Source: Nocardiopsis suaedae (GTDB taxonomy: Bacteria > Actinomycetota > Actinomycetes > Streptosporangiales > Streptosporangiaceae). From it: DNA of 64,000 nucleotides. The notes below the pieces were generated by a model. The model searched no databases. It was not told the DNA's origin and saw only the letters and a program-made list of their open reading frames with translations. The stretch covers positions 1 to 64,000 of the forward strand of contig NZ_JAQFWP010000027.1 of NCBI RefSeq assembly GCF_027706745.1, given 5' to 3'. Positions 41,177 to 50,679 of this stretch are shown here, piece by piece; positions within the stretch are counted from its first letter, which is position 1; each line of letters begins with the position of its first letter. Both the position numbers and the translations under genes were made by a program.

Positions 41177-42079
41177 GTGGGCGAGCCGACGCTGCGCGGA
41201 CGCGCGGTGGAGACCGTGGACGCCGGATGGTTCCGCAACACGGTGATCGTTCTCATCCTCCTCAACGCCGTCACCCTGGGGCTGGAGACCTACGAGGGGC
41301 TCCTGCGCGCTTGGGGCCCCGCCTTCCGGCTGGCCGAGACGACCTTCGTCGGCCTGTTCGCCGCCGAGCTGCTGCTCAAGATGTACGCCCGGGGCAGGGC
41401 CTTCTTCCGCGACCCGTGGAACTGGTTCGACCTGGCCGTGGTGGGCGTGGCGCTGGTGCCGGCCTCGGCCGGGTTCTCGGTGCTGCGCCTGCTGCGGATC
41501 CTGCGCATCCTCCGCCTGATCAGCGTGGTCCCGCAGATGCGCCAGATCGTGAGCGCGCTCTTCCGCGCGGTGCCGGGGATGGGCACGGTGATCGGCCTGC
41601 TGCTGATCATCGTCTACACCTCGGCGGTGCTGGGGGAGAAGCTGTTCGGCGACACCGCTCCCGCCTACTTCGGCGACCTGGGCACCTCGCTGTTCACCCT
41701 GTTCATGGTGATGACCACCGAGGACTGGCCGGACGTCGCCGAGGCGGTGATGGCCGTGCACCCGGCGGCCTGGGTGTTCTTCGTCTGCTACCTGGTGGCG
41801 ACCACCTTCATCATCCTCAACCTGGTGATCGGCGTGATCGTGACCGCGCTGGAGCAGGAGGTCAACGCCGAGCGCTGGCGGGAGGACCAGGAGCTGGAGC
41901 AGGAGCAGCACGACGCGGTGATGGTCCGCCTGGACGCGCTCACCGAGCAGGTGGCGCTGCTGCGGGCGCAGGTCGGCGAATCGGCGGCGCCGCAGGGGGA
42001 GCAGGGCGCGGGCATGCGAAAGCCCTCCGCCCGGAGACCGGGCGAAGGGCCGAGTTCAGGAGCGTTCGGGAGCGCTTAG
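41177..42079 (+). CDS. Bacterial voltage-gated cation channel (NavBac/CavBac family)
   Basis: This 300-residue channel subunit has six membrane helices. S4 is [20 protein letters not shown], with arginine at every third position as voltage sensor. The pore has the selectivity filter TTEDWPD (Glu182, Asp183, Asp186). S6 is [25 protein letters not shown] and is followed by a C-terminal coiled coil ([20 protein letters not shown], then [12 protein letters not shown]) that should tetramerise it. Two filter positions that are Ser and Met in NavAb are Asp here, as in the calcium-selective mutant CavAb. GTG 41177 follows GGGGGAGGGGA. The stop overlaps the convergent cold-shock gene's stop. Confidence 0.93.
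   Translation: MGEPTLRGRAVETVDAGWFRNTVIVLILLNAVTLGLETYEGLLRAWGPAFRLAETTFVGLFAAELLLKMYARGRAFFRDPWNWFDLAVVGVALVPASAGFSVLRLLRILRILRLISVVPQMRQIVSALFRAVPGMGTVIGLLLIIVYTSAVLGEKLFGDTAPAYFGDLGTSLFTLFMVMTTEDWPDVAEAVMAVHPAAWVFFVCYLVATTFIILNLVIGVIVTALEQEVNAERWREDQELEQEQHDAVMVRLDALTEQVALLRAQVGESAAPQGEQGAGMRKPSARRPGEGPSSGAFGSA
42023..42049 (-). terminator. Terminator of the cold-shock gene, inside the channel coding region
   Basis: Read on the minus strand, a CCCT/CGCCCGG stem with its partners around a three-base loop is followed by CTTTCG, 27 bases beyond the cold-shock stop codon. It lies wholly within the last codons of the channel gene. Confidence 0.6.
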
Positions 42080-42279
42080 AGCGACCGCACGTTGGAGGCC
42101 TGCGGCCCCTTCGGCCCCTGGGTGATCTCGAACTCGACCGACTGGTTCTCTTCCAGGTTCCGGAAGCCGGTACCCGCGATCGCCGAGTAGTGCACGAACA
42201 CGTCCGGGCCGCCGCCCTCGACGGCGATGAACCCGAAACCCTTCTCAGAGTTGAACCACTTCACGGTGCCCTGAGCCAT
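42076..42279 (-). CDS. Cold-shock domain protein
   Basis: This 67-residue CspA-family protein has the RNA-binding motifs [15 protein letters not shown] (RNP1) and DVFVHYSAI (RNP2) and the full small-protein length. It binds single-stranded RNA and melts structure. AAGGGAGA precedes ATG 42279 at good spacing. The 3' end shares bases with the channel gene's stop codon (CTTAG: TAG on plus, TAA on minus). A long GC-balanced upstream region suggests a structured leader as in other csp genes, but I cannot prove one. Confidence 0.96.
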   Translation of the reverse strand: MAQGTVKWFNSEKGFGFIAVEGGGPDVFVHYSAIAGTGFRNLEENQSVEFEITQGPKGPQASNVRSL

Positions 42280-42631
42280 TTGCTCTCCCTTTGGGGACTA
42301 CTTTCGGGACCGCACCCTGCTGGTCCCGGGTTGCTGGGCGCCCGCCCCCGGGGAGTCTCCTGCCCAAACGACCGGCGCCCGCGCGAAGTTCCGCGAGGCG
42401 CCTAAGCTACCGTGGAAACCGCAACCGCAACCGGGACCAGACACTACCAGTCGCCCCCCGGGTTGCCGAGACCTTTCCGTGTGAAAATCCCGAGGCGCGA
42501 AATGGAATTTTCGCCGTTCGCCGGACGTTGATTTCTCTCCTGTCGCGCGGTCTCCCGCCGTTCACACGGCGGCGCCCCCGCCGCCCCGGACCGGGGCGGC
42601 GGGGGCGCCGTGCACGGCCGCCGCGGGGCGC
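42280..42631. other. Region between the cold-shock gene and the mannosyltransferase gene
   Basis: These 352 bases hold the cold-shock promoter and leader, including a relatively AT-rich patch at 42475-42545, and the mannosyltransferase terminator. No gene seen. Confidence 0.45.
42570..42610 (-). terminator. Very strong terminator of the mannosyltransferase gene
   Basis: Bases 42570-42587 and 42593-42610 form a perfect 18-bp GC stem with a five-base loop, 21 bases beyond the stop codon. Confidence 0.8.
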
Positions 42632-44263
42632 TCAGCCGGAGCCGCCGCTGCCGAAGATCCAGGTGTCGAACCACATCCGCTGCGCCCACTGGTCGTAGGG
42701 GATCGTCTCGGCGCTGAGCACCGGGTACAGGAATGCGAAGTTCGCGATCACCAGCAGCAGCACCACGCCGAACAGCACCCCGCCCAACGCCCGCCGGGCG
42801 GGCAGATAGGCGGCGCCTTTCTCTCCGTCGCCCATGGCCAACCCCAGCATCAGCACGATGGCCAGCACGATGAACGGCAGGAACGGAAGGGCGTAGAACA
42901 CGAACATGGTGCGCTCGGGGTAGGCGAACCAGGGCAGCCAGCCGGCGGCCACGGACAGCAGCACCGCCCCCGCGCGCCAGTCCCGGTAGGTCAGCCACCA
43001 GCCGAGCATGACCGCCAGCGCGACCAGCCCGATCCACCACAGCGCCGGGGTGCCGATGCTCAGAATGGCGGTGGAGCACTTGTCGGTTCCGCAGCCGCCG
43101 GAGTCCCCGTCGTAGAAGAACGCCACCGGGACCCGCATGATGAGCCACTCCCAGGGCTGCGACGCGTAGTCGTGCGGCTCGGACAGCCCGCTGTGGAACT
43201 CCATCATCTGCGCGTGGTAGTGGATCAGCCCCCGCAGCGCGTTGACCGGGGCCTCCAGCCAGTCGGGGAGGCGGGAGACGCCCGCGCCCGCGTTCTCGGC
43301 GCCCCACTGCCGGTCGTAGGCGCCGGACGAGGCGAACCAGCCGGCCCAGGAGGCCACGTAGACCACCGCCCCCACGACCACGGTCTGCGCGAACGCCGGG
43401 ATCGCGTCGAAGAGCAGCCACCGGATGCGCAGGTCCCGCAGGCCGCCGCCGCGGCTCTGCCCCGCGCTGCGCCGCGCACCGTAGTCCCAGGCGACGGTGA
43501 GCAGGCCGAACGCCGCCATGAAGAACAGCGCGTTCCACTTGGTGCCCACGGCCAGCCCCAGGCACAGCCCGGCGGCCAGACGCCACCAGCGCACGCCCAG
43601 CCACGCCGCCGCGGGGGAGGCGGCCAGCCGGTCCCGCATCCGGTCCCGGTCGGCGAGGAGGCAGGCGAAGGCGGCCAGCACCCAGAAGGTCACGAACACG
43701 TCCACCATCGCCAGGCGGCTCATGGTGAAGTGCAGCCCGTCCAGGGCCAGCAGCAGCCCGGCGGCCGCGGCCAGCAGCCACGAGCGCGTCATGCGCAGCG
43801 CGACGCGCACCATGACCAGGACCGTCAGCGCGCCGATGAGCGCCGAGGCCACCCGCCAGCCCTCGGGGGTCATGGACGTGCCGAACGGCAGCAGGCCCCA
43901 CAGCTGGTCGCCGAGGGCGATCATCCACTTGCCGACCGGCGGGTGGACCACGAAGTCCGGTCCCCCCGCCCAGATGTCGGGTACACCCTGGGCGAGGAGG
44001 TCGTCGGCGTTGTCCAGGGTGTTGTGCTCGTAGCCGTAGCGCCAGAGGGAGAAGGCGTCCTTGGCGTAGTAGGTCTCGTCGAAGTAGATCTCGGGCGGCT
44101 GCCCGAGGCGGATGAAGCGCAGCACCCCCGCGAAGAGGGCCAGCGCGGCCGCCGCGGCCCACCCGGGCCACGAGGGCCGGGGCATCGGGGGCTGCGGCCG
44201 CGCGGGCGCGTGCGCGGTGGAGGGAGCGGGGTCCGCCGCGTCGGGCGGTGCGGTCGTGGTCAT
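42632..44263 (-). CDS. Protein O-mannosyltransferase (Pmt, GT39 family)
   Basis: This 543-residue polytopic membrane enzyme transfers mannose from polyprenyl-phosphate-mannose to secreted proteins. The first outer loop carries IYFDETYYAKDAF, with the Asp-Glu pair typical of PMTs, followed by HPPVGKWMIALGDQLWG. Further blocks are LDGLHFTMSRLAMVDVFVTF and GTKWNALFFMAAFG. About eleven hydrophobic helices are seen. ATG 44263 is preceded by a TATAAG hexamer seven bases upstream and no Shine-Dalgarno, so it may be leaderless. It is divergent from rsmI, the order I know in other actinobacteria. Confidence 0.93.
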   Translation of the reverse strand: MTTTAPPDAADPAPSTAHAPARPQPPMPRPSWPGWAAAAALALFAGVLRFIRLGQPPEIYFDETYYAKDAFSLWRYGYEHNTLDNADDLLAQGVPDIWAGGPDFVVHPPVGKWMIALGDQLWGLLPFGTSMTPEGWRVASALIGALTVLVMVRVALRMTRSWLLAAAAGLLLALDGLHFTMSRLAMVDVFVTFWVLAAFACLLADRDRMRDRLAASPAAAWLGVRWWRLAAGLCLGLAVGTKWNALFFMAAFGLLTVAWDYGARRSAGQSRGGGLRDLRIRWLLFDAIPAFAQTVVVGAVVYVASWAGWFASSGAYDRQWGAENAGAGVSRLPDWLEAPVNALRGLIHYHAQMMEFHSGLSEPHDYASQPWEWLIMRVPVAFFYDGDSGGCGTDKCSTAILSIGTPALWWIGLVALAVMLGWWLTYRDWRAGAVLLSVAAGWLPWFAYPERTMFVFYALPFLPFIVLAIVLMLGLAMGDGEKGAAYLPARRALGGVLFGVVLLLVIANFAFLYPVLSAETIPYDQWAQRMWFDTWIFGSGGSG

Positions 44264-44317
44264 CGCGGCTCTTATAGTCGGGTCGGGGACGGGTGGCCGT
44301 GCCGGACCGGCGGCCGT

Positions 44318-44345
44318 CGGGCAGTGCCAACCGGGCAGTGCCAAC
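44318..44345. repeat. Tandem 14-bp repeat in the pmt/rsmI divergent promoter
   Basis: Two exact head-to-tail copies of CGGGCAGTGCCAAC lie between the divergent genes. They may be a duplicated regulator site or a replication-slip duplication. Confidence 0.8.
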
Positions 44346-44372
44346 CGTAGCGTCTAACACCGGGGGCGATAA

Positions 44373-45254
44373 GTGACCGACGGGCCTGCTGTGGCGCAGG
44401 GCGCCGCACCTGCGCAAGGGGCCGGCGTGCTGACGCTGGCCGGGATCCCCATCGGCAACGGGGAGGACGCCCAGCCGCGGCTGCTCGCCGCCATCGAGGG
44501 GGCCTCGCTGATCGCCGCCGAGGACACCCGGCGGCTGCGGCGGTTCACCGAGCGGATGGGAATCCGCCCGGGCGGCGAGGCCGGGGCGCGCATCGTGTCC
44601 TACTACGACGCCAACGAGGCCCGGCGCGCCGAGGAGCTCCTGGAGGAGCTGCGGGCGGGGCGGGACGTGCTGCTGGTGACCGACGCCGGGATGCCCGGCG
44701 TGTCGGACCCGGGGTACCGCCTCGTGGCGGCCTGCGCCGAGGCGGGCGTCCGGGTGACGGCGATCCCCGGCCCCTCGGCCGTGACCACCGCGCTGGTGCT
44801 GTCCGGCCTGCCGACCGACCGCTTCTGCTTCGAGGGCTTCCCGCCCCGCAAGGGGCAGGACCGCTACTTCGACGGCCTGGCCGCCGAGCGCCGCACCATG
44901 GTGTTCTTCGAGAGCCCGCACCGCCTGGCGCCGACGCTGGTGGCGATGGCGCACGCGTTCGGCGGCGACCGGCGGGCCGCGGTCTGCCGGGAGCTGACCA
45001 AGACCTACGAGGAGGTCCGCCGCGGCGGCCTGGTGGACCTGGCCGAGTGGGCCAAGGGCGAGGTCAAGGGCGAGATCAGCATCGTCGTCGAAGGGGCGCC
45101 GCAGCGGCGGGAGTCCCTCGGCCCGGACGACTACGTCGCGGCCGTCGCCGAGCTGGAGGCCCGCGGGGTGCCGCGCAAGCAGGCCATCCAGGAGGCCGCC
45201 CGTGAGCTGGGCGTCCCCAAGCGCGAGGTGTACGCGGCGGTGCACGGGATCTGA
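44373..45254 (+). CDS. rsmI: 16S rRNA (cytidine1402-2'-O)-methyltransferase
   Basis: This 293-residue RsmI methylates the ribose of C1402 in the ribosomal decoding site. Blocks seen are TLAGIPIGNGEDAQPRLL, IAAEDTRRLRRF, LLVTDAGMPGVSDPGYRLV, IPGPSAVTTALVLSGLPTDRF, FEGFPPRKG and TKTYEEVRRG. The SAM-binding tetrapyrrole-methylase fold is complete. The first residues vary and are Ala/Gly-rich. GTG 44373 has GGGGGCG upstream. It is followed by a long palindrome. Confidence 0.95.
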   Translation: MTDGPAVAQGAAPAQGAGVLTLAGIPIGNGEDAQPRLLAAIEGASLIAAEDTRRLRRFTERMGIRPGGEAGARIVSYYDANEARRAEELLEELRAGRDVLLVTDAGMPGVSDPGYRLVAACAEAGVRVTAIPGPSAVTTALVLSGLPTDRFCFEGFPPRKGQDRYFDGLAAERRTMVFFESPHRLAPTLVAMAHAFGGDRRAAVCRELTKTYEEVRRGGLVDLAEWAKGEVKGEISIVVEGAPQRRESLGPDDYVAAVAELEARGVPRKQAIQEAARELGVPKREVYAAVHGI

Positions 45255-45263
45255 CACCGGTGG

Positions 45264-45328
45264 CGTTGATCTCGGGGAATTCGACGCTACCCGCGCGGTT
45301 TTAGCGTCGTTCTTCCCCGAGATCAACG
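45264..45328. repeat. 65-bp interrupted palindrome, possible mobile repeat or terminator
   Basis: Sixteen-base perfect arms (CGTTGATCTCGGGGAA, 45264-45279, and its complement 45313-45328) enclose a second perfect eight-base pair (CGACGCTA 45282-45289, TAGCGTCG 45302-45309) around a 12-base loop. It begins nine bases after the rsmI stop. It could terminate rsmI, but size and AT content differ from other terminators in the window, so a repeated extragenic palindrome is also possible. Confidence 0.7.
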
Positions 45329-45365
45329 GGGAGCCGCCGAGCTTCGGACATGCCCGAGAACAAGC

Positions 45366-45396
45366 GGAAGGGGGCGCCCGACGGGCGCCCCCTTCC
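45366..45396 (-). terminator. Terminator of secDF
   Basis: A perfect 14-bp stem (45366-45379 with 45383-45396) and a three-base loop, 13 bases beyond the SecDF stop. Confidence 0.8.
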
Positions 45397-45409
45397 GGCC
45401 GTTGGAGGG

Positions 45410-48094
45410 CTAGACCACGGCCCCGTCGCTCTTCTCACGGGCGACGCGCTGGTCCTTGCGCTGCTTGGCCTTCTTCTCCTTGACCACGTGCGGCGGCGGG
45501 GTCTTGTCGAAGCGCTGCAGCCAGTCGGCCAGCGGCGAGGCCACGAACACCGTCGAGAAGACGCCGGTCACCAGGCCGACGAGCATCGCGATGGAGAAGT
45601 CCCGCAGCGTGGAGCCGCCGAACAGGGCCAGCGTCGCCAGGATGAACACACCGCCGATGGTGGTGTTCACCGTCCGCGGGATGGTGTTCAGGATCGCCGT
45701 GTTGGCGATGCGCGTGAACCGGGACTCGCTGTCCCGCGCCCATTCGTCGCGTATCCGGTCGAACACCACGACCGTGTCGTTGACCGAGAACCCGATGACG
45801 CTCAGCACGGCGGCGAGGAACACCCCGTCGATGGGCTTGCCCAGCCAGATGAACAGGCCGATGACCACCATCAGGGTGAACGCCAGGGACAGCATGGCCG
45901 CCACACCGAACGACCACCGGAACCGCCAGGCCAGATAGATCATCTGCAGCACCAGCGCGGCCATCAGCGCCAGCAGCGCCTTGTTCCGCAGCTCATCGCC
46001 GAGGCTGGGCCCGATCTTCTCGTCGCTGATCTTCTCGGCGCCGCCCGCGGCGTCCGCCAGGGCGTCCTCGACCTGCTCGGCCTCGGCGTCGTCGATCGGC
46101 CCGGTGCGGACGGAGACGTCGCCGTCGCCGGACTCCTGCACCACCGCGCTGGGCTGGCCGCCCTCCTCCGCGACGATCTGGCGCGCCTCGGTGGCGCTGA
46201 TCGACTGCTCGGTGGTGAAGTCCATGACCCGGCCGCCGGTGAACTCCACGCCGAAGTTGGGCGGGCGCACCACCATGCCGGCGACCGACACCGCGACGAT
46301 CAGCCCGGCGATGCCCAGCCACAGCCGGCCCCGCTTCATCAGGTCCGGGCCGCGGTCGATCAGCCACTGGCGCACCCGGCTGATCTTGCCCAGGCCGCTG
46401 AAGGCCGGGTGGTTGCGGATCACCTTGCGGCGCACCGCCCACTCGACCAGCACGCGGGCGATGACCAGCGCCGAGACCATCGAGGCGACGGTGCCCAGGC
46501 CGAGGGTGACGCCGAAGCCCTGCACCGTGCCCGAGGCCAGGAAGAACAGCAGGGCGGCGGCGATGAGCGTGGTGATGTTGGTGTCCAGCACCGCGCTCCA
46601 CGCCTTTTGCGTGCCCTGCACGAACGACTTCTGCAGGTTGGGCGGGATGGCCCGGCGCCGCCGCCGGGAGAGCACCCCGGCCTCGGCCTGCTTGGTCTCG
46701 GCGTCGGTCGCGTCGGCCATGCCGGCGGACTTGTTGGCCTCGTAGACCTTCTTCTGCTGCTGGTACTCCTCCCGGGCCCGTTCGAAGATCAGCACGTTGG
46801 CGTCGATCGCCATGCCGATCGCGAGTACGAACCCGGCCAGGCCCGGCAGGGTGAGGGTGGCCCCCAGCGCCACCAGCGCCGCGTAGGCGATGAGCGTGTA
46901 GCAGGCCAGCGCCAGCGAGGCGAGGAAGCCCACCAGGCGGTAGGCCACGGTGATGTAGAGCGCGGTCAGCGCGATGCCCACGGCGCCGGCGATGAAGCTC
47001 GCCTTGATGGCGTCGGCGCCCAGCGTCGGGCCGACGGTCTGGCGCTGGATCTCGGTGACCGGCAGCGGCAGCGAGCCGCCCTCGATCAGCACCGCCAGCT
47101 CCTCGGCGGACTCCGAGTCGAAGGTGGAGCTGGTGATGGTGGTGCGGCCGCCGGTCTGGCCCACGTCGCAGGCGGTGTCCGTGGTCACCTCGGGGGCGGA
47201 GATGATCTGGTCGTCCAGGACGATGGCGATGCGCCGCTGCGGCGAGCCCTGCGGGTTGCAGGCGGCCTCACCGGTGATCTTCTTCCACTCGTCCTTGCCC
47301 GCGCCGGAGAAGTTGACGTTGACCTGCCACTGCGTCTGCGTGGTCTGGTCGAGCACCGCCTCGGCGCTGGAGATCTGGTCACCCTGGATGACGGCCTTGC
47401 CGAGCTGCAGCATCTGGCCCTGGTCGTCGGGCAGGGTCTCCTCGACCTTGTCGGGGTCGGGGGCGGACATGTCCTGCGGCGGCTGCTGGCCGCCCTGGCC
47501 CTGCTGGCCCTGGTCGAACTGGGAGAAGTCCTCCTCGGACCCCTCGCCGCCGGAGCCCTCGCCGGAGCCGCCTCCTTCGCCTTCGCCGCCGCCGTCACCG
47601 GAGCCCTCGTCGGGGCTGTCCTGCGGCGCGCGGGCGCTGTCGCCCCCGCCGCCCGGGGCCGGGGCGCCGCCGCCCCCGCCCGCACCGGGCAGGCCCATGC
47701 CCATGCCGCCGCCCTGGGAGGCGTCGACACCGAGCACGGGGTGCACGGTCAGCTGGGCGGTCTGCCCGATGATCTCGGCGGCCTCGGTCGGGTCCTGCAC
47801 CCCGGGAAGCTCGACGATGATCCGGTCGTCGCCGGACCGCGACATCGTGGCCTCGCTGACGCCGAGGCGGTCGATGCGCTGGCGCAGCACCTCGATCACC
47901 TTGTCGGTGTTCTCGCCGTTGGCCTCGGTGCCGTCCTCGCCGTCCTGGGTCTGCAGCACGATCTGGGTGCCGCCGCTGAGGTCGAGCCCCAGCTTCGGCG
48001 GGATGAACCATGCGGCGCCGAACGCGCCGAGCACGATGATCAGGGAGATGATCCCGCGCAACCAGCGCGATCCCGCTCCCGCTTGTGTGGACAA
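45410..48094 (-). CDS. secDF: Fused protein translocase subunit SecD-SecF
   Basis: This 894-residue proton-driven Sec accessory protein pulls exported proteins across the membrane. The SecD half has TM1 ([20 protein letters not shown]), [40 protein letters not shown] and [11 protein letters not shown]. After the five helices comes the SecF half, with [32 protein letters not shown] and [10 protein letters not shown]. An unusual insert of about 100 Gly/Glu/Ser/Gln residues sits in the first outer domain (about 125-220). The TTG at 48094 is the start: GAGAGGGAG lies about five bases upstream and no better codon is near. It stands alone between two divergent or convergent units. Confidence 0.93.
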   Translation of the reverse strand: MSTQAGAGSRWLRGIISLIIVLGAFGAAWFIPPKLGLDLSGGTQIVLQTQDGEDGTEANGENTDKVIEVLRQRIDRLGVSEATMSRSGDDRIIVELPGVQDPTEAAEIIGQTAQLTVHPVLGVDASQGGGMGMGLPGAGGGGGAPAPGGGGDSARAPQDSPDEGSGDGGGEGEGGGSGEGSGGEGSEEDFSQFDQGQQGQGGQQPPQDMSAPDPDKVEETLPDDQGQMLQLGKAVIQGDQISSAEAVLDQTTQTQWQVNVNFSGAGKDEWKKITGEAACNPQGSPQRRIAIVLDDQIISAPEVTTDTACDVGQTGGRTTITSSTFDSESAEELAVLIEGGSLPLPVTEIQRQTVGPTLGADAIKASFIAGAVGIALTALYITVAYRLVGFLASLALACYTLIAYAALVALGATLTLPGLAGFVLAIGMAIDANVLIFERAREEYQQQKKVYEANKSAGMADATDAETKQAEAGVLSRRRRRAIPPNLQKSFVQGTQKAWSAVLDTNITTLIAAALLFFLASGTVQGFGVTLGLGTVASMVSALVIARVLVEWAVRRKVIRNHPAFSGLGKISRVRQWLIDRGPDLMKRGRLWLGIAGLIVAVSVAGMVVRPPNFGVEFTGGRVMDFTTEQSISATEARQIVAEEGGQPSAVVQESGDGDVSVRTGPIDDAEAEQVEDALADAAGGAEKISDEKIGPSLGDELRNKALLALMAALVLQMIYLAWRFRWSFGVAAMLSLAFTLMVVIGLFIWLGKPIDGVFLAAVLSVIGFSVNDTVVVFDRIRDEWARDSESRFTRIANTAILNTIPRTVNTTIGGVFILATLALFGGSTLRDFSIAMLVGLVTGVFSTVFVASPLADWLQRFDKTPPPHVVKEKKAKQRKDQRVAREKSDGAVV

Positions 48095-48187
48095 TGCACT
48101 CCCTCTCAGGTGCCTGCTTTCCGGACTTCCTGTCGTCGCCGGGCCGCGCGGCGCGGCCCGGTCGCACGGCGGTCCCGCCGCCCGCGG

Positions 48188-48619
48188 TCAGGCCGCGGTA
48201 CGGACGGGGGCCGTGCCGGAGGGAGGCGGAGCGCGGCCCAGGGGAAGCGCCGACACTTCGGCGGCGCCGCGGTCGGTCTGGTCGCGCGGGGGCGGCACCG
48301 TGCCCGTGGGCCCCGGAGGGGCGGGCAGGCTCGGCGCGGTGTGCGCGTAGACCTCGGGGAGGTCGCGCAGCGTGCGGTGGTCCCCCTTGCCGGGGGGCAG
48401 GGCGGCGGCGGACCGGTGGCCGTCCTCGGCCCACACCCGGTCGCCGCGGCGGTGGGTCCCTCCGGGGGCCGCGACCTCCACCCCGTCGCGGGGCAGCAGC
48501 ACCGCGGGCGCCCCGGGGCCGATCGGCGAGGCGGCCTCGGCCGCGGCGGGGGCCCCGGCCAGCAGCAGCGCCGCGCACAGCAGGGCGGCCAGCGCGCGTG
48601 AGAGCACCCGGACCACCAC
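48188..48619 (-). CDS. Small secreted protein of unknown function
   Basis: This protein of about 143 residues has an N-terminal signal peptide ([20 protein letters not shown], cleavage near AEA-A) and a polar, Pro-rich mature part containing [15 protein letters not shown] and [19 protein letters not shown]. No family recognised. Three in-frame GTG codons (48619, 48616, 48607) compete; GAAGG at 48621-48625 suits the second best. It lies 93 bases upstream of secDF on the same strand and may share its transcript. Confidence 0.55.
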   Translation of the reverse strand: MVVRVLSRALAALLCAALLLAGAPAAAEAASPIGPGAPAVLLPRDGVEVAAPGGTHRRGDRVWAEDGHRSAAALPPGKGDHRTLRDLPEVYAHTAPSLPAPPGPTGTVPPPRDQTDRGAAEVSALPLGRAPPPSGTAPVRTAA

Positions 48620-48746
48620 CTTCGGACTGCGATCGCGACCACCCTACCGACGCCCCGGACAGGTGTCGCTCCCCGGAATCCGGCGACGGCCCGCGCCGAC
48701 GCGGGGCGAGAGGGGAAAACGAGGCGAAGCCGGGGGCTGCGGGCTT

Positions 48747-48759
48747 TAGTCTTGGAGGC
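48747..48759 (+). promoter_or_regulatory. Putative leaderless promoter of metG
   Basis: TAGTCT (48747-48752) matches TANNNT and ends seven bases before ATG 48760. The GGAGG in the gap is too close to the ATG to act as a normal ribosome site. Confidence 0.5.
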
Positions 48760-50577
48760 ATGTCGTCGAAACGCCACATCCTGACCGCGGTGGCGTGGCC
48801 GTACACCAACGGGCCGCGCCACATTGGGCACGTATCCGGGTTCGGGGTCCCCTCGGACGTCTTCGCGCGCTTCCAGCGAATGCGCGGCCACGACGTGCTC
48901 ATGGTCAGCGGCACCGACGAGCACGGCACCCCGATCCAGGTGCTGGCCGACCAGGAGGGCGTGAGCGCGCGCGAGCTGGCCGACCGCTACAACAGGATCA
49001 TCGTCGAGGACCTGGTCGCCCTGGGCCTGTCCTACGACCTGTTCACCCGCACCACGACCGGCAACCACTACGCCGTGGTGCAGGAGCTGTTCCGGGGCCT
49101 GTACGAGAACGGCTATATCTTCGCCCGCACCACCAAGGGCGCGGTGTCCCCGTCGACCGGGCGCACCCTGCCCGACCGCTACATCGAGGGCACCTGCCCG
49201 ATCTGCGGCTACGACGGCGCGCGCGGCGACCAGTGCGACAACTGCGGCAACCAGCTCGACCCGGTCGACCTGATCGGGCCGCGCTCGCGGATCAACGGCG
49301 AGACCCCCGAGTTCGTCGACACCGAGCACTTCATGCTGGACCTCCCGGCCTTCGCCGAGGTGCTGGGCGAGTGGATGCGCTCCAAGTCCGGGCAGTGGCG
49401 CCCCAACGTGCTGAAGTTCTCCCTGAACCTGCTGGACGACCTGCAGCCGCGGGCGATCAGCCGGGACCTGGACTGGGGCGTGCCGATCCCGCTGGAGGGC
49501 TGGAGCGACCAGGCCAACAAGCGGCTGTACGTGTGGTTCGACGCGGTCATCGGGTACCTGTCGGCGGCGATCGAGTGGGCCCGCCGCACCGGCGACCCGG
49601 AGGCCTGGCGCCGCTACTGGCAGGCCGAGGACGCCGAGTCCTACTACTTCATGGGCAAGGACAACATCGTCTTCCACGCCGAGATCTGGCCGGCGATGCT
49701 GCTCGGCTACAACGGCGGGGGCGACCGCGGCGGCGAGCCGGGCGCGCTGGGGCGGATGAACCTGCCCACCGAGGTGGTCTCCAGCGAGTTCCTCACCATG
49801 GAGGGGCGCAAGTTCTCCTCGTCGCGGCGGGTGGTCATCTACGTCCGCGACTTCCTGGAGCGCTACTCGGCCGACGCGCTGCGGTACTACATCATCGCGG
49901 CCGGGCCCGAGACCCAGGACACCGACTTCACCTGGTCGGAGTTCGTCCGCCGGAACAACGACGAGCTGGTGGCCGCCTGGGGGAACCTGGTCAACCGCTC
50001 GCTGAACATGGCGGCCAAGAACTTCGGCGCGATCCCGGAGCCGGGGGAGTTCACCGACGAGGACCGGCGGGTGCTGGAGGCCTCGCGGGCCTCGTTCGCG
50101 GCGGTCGCCGAGCACCTGGACGCCAACCGTTTCAAGGCCGGGCTCCAGGAGGCCATGCGCACCGTCGCCGAGGCCAACAAGTACATCTCCGACCAGGCCC
50201 CCTGGGCGCTGAAGAAGACCGACCCGGAGCGGATGAAGACCGTGCTGCACGTGGCGCTGCAGCTCGTCGACGACGCGAAGTCGCTGATGACACCGTTCCT
50301 ACCGGAGTCGTCCAACAAGGTGCACGCGATGCTGGGCGGCACCGGGCAGTGGTCGGGCATGCCGCGCGTGGACACCGGGCACGACAGGGTCGGCGGCGAG
50401 GAGGACGCCTCGGAGTACCCGGTGATCACCGGTGACTACGCCGACGACCGGGCGGTCTGGGAGTCCCGGCCGATCGTGCCGGGGACCCCGCTGTCCAAGC
50501 CGGAGCCGCTCTTCGCCAAGCTGGACCAGAGCGTGGTGGACGAGGAGCTGGCGCGCCTGGAGGCCGGGGCCGGGTAG
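48760..50577 (+). CDS. metG: Methionyl-tRNA synthetase
   Basis: This 605-residue class I synthetase has the HIGH motif in [16 protein letters not shown] and the KMSKS-equivalent KFSSSR at 351-356. A knuckle with [18 protein letters not shown], four cysteines for zinc, lies between. The anticodon-binding helical domain follows ([15 protein letters not shown] and on). It lacks the C-terminal tRNA-binding appendage found in some MetG, ending at [11 protein letters not shown]. It heads the metG-tatD-rpfB-rsmA-ispE neighbourhood common in actinobacteria, although here a CoA-transferase and a kinase interrupt it. Confidence 0.97.
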   Translation: MSSKRHILTAVAWPYTNGPRHIGHVSGFGVPSDVFARFQRMRGHDVLMVSGTDEHGTPIQVLADQEGVSARELADRYNRIIVEDLVALGLSYDLFTRTTTGNHYAVVQELFRGLYENGYIFARTTKGAVSPSTGRTLPDRYIEGTCPICGYDGARGDQCDNCGNQLDPVDLIGPRSRINGETPEFVDTEHFMLDLPAFAEVLGEWMRSKSGQWRPNVLKFSLNLLDDLQPRAISRDLDWGVPIPLEGWSDQANKRLYVWFDAVIGYLSAAIEWARRTGDPEAWRRYWQAEDAESYYFMGKDNIVFHAEIWPAMLLGYNGGGDRGGEPGALGRMNLPTEVVSSEFLTMEGRKFSSSRRVVIYVRDFLERYSADALRYYIIAAGPETQDTDFTWSEFVRRNNDELVAAWGNLVNRSLNMAAKNFGAIPEPGEFTDEDRRVLEASRASFAAVAEHLDANRFKAGLQEAMRTVAEANKYISDQAPWALKKTDPERMKTVLHVALQLVDDAKSLMTPFLPESSNKVHAMLGGTGQWSGMPRVDTGHDRVGGEEDASEYPVITGDYADDRAVWESRPIVPGTPLSKPEPLFAKLDQSVVDEELARLEAGAG

Positions 50578-50598
50578 CCCTCGGCGGGAATACCGAAG

Positions 50599-50630
50599 GC
50601 GGCGGACCGTTGTACCCGACGGTCCGCCGC
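50599..50630 (+). terminator. Terminator between metG and tatD
   Basis: A perfect 12-bp stem (50599-50610 with 50619-50630) and an eight-base loop, 21 bases after the metG stop. Confidence 0.7.
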
Positions 50631-50679
50631 GCGTGTGCGCAGCGCACGCCGTTCGAGCAGTGAGCGAGGAGCAGAACCC

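Noticed and set aside
45350-48601. A 1,083-codon plus-strand frame opposite secDF
   Set aside because: Shadow frame; the minus strand encodes unmistakable SecD and SecF blocks.
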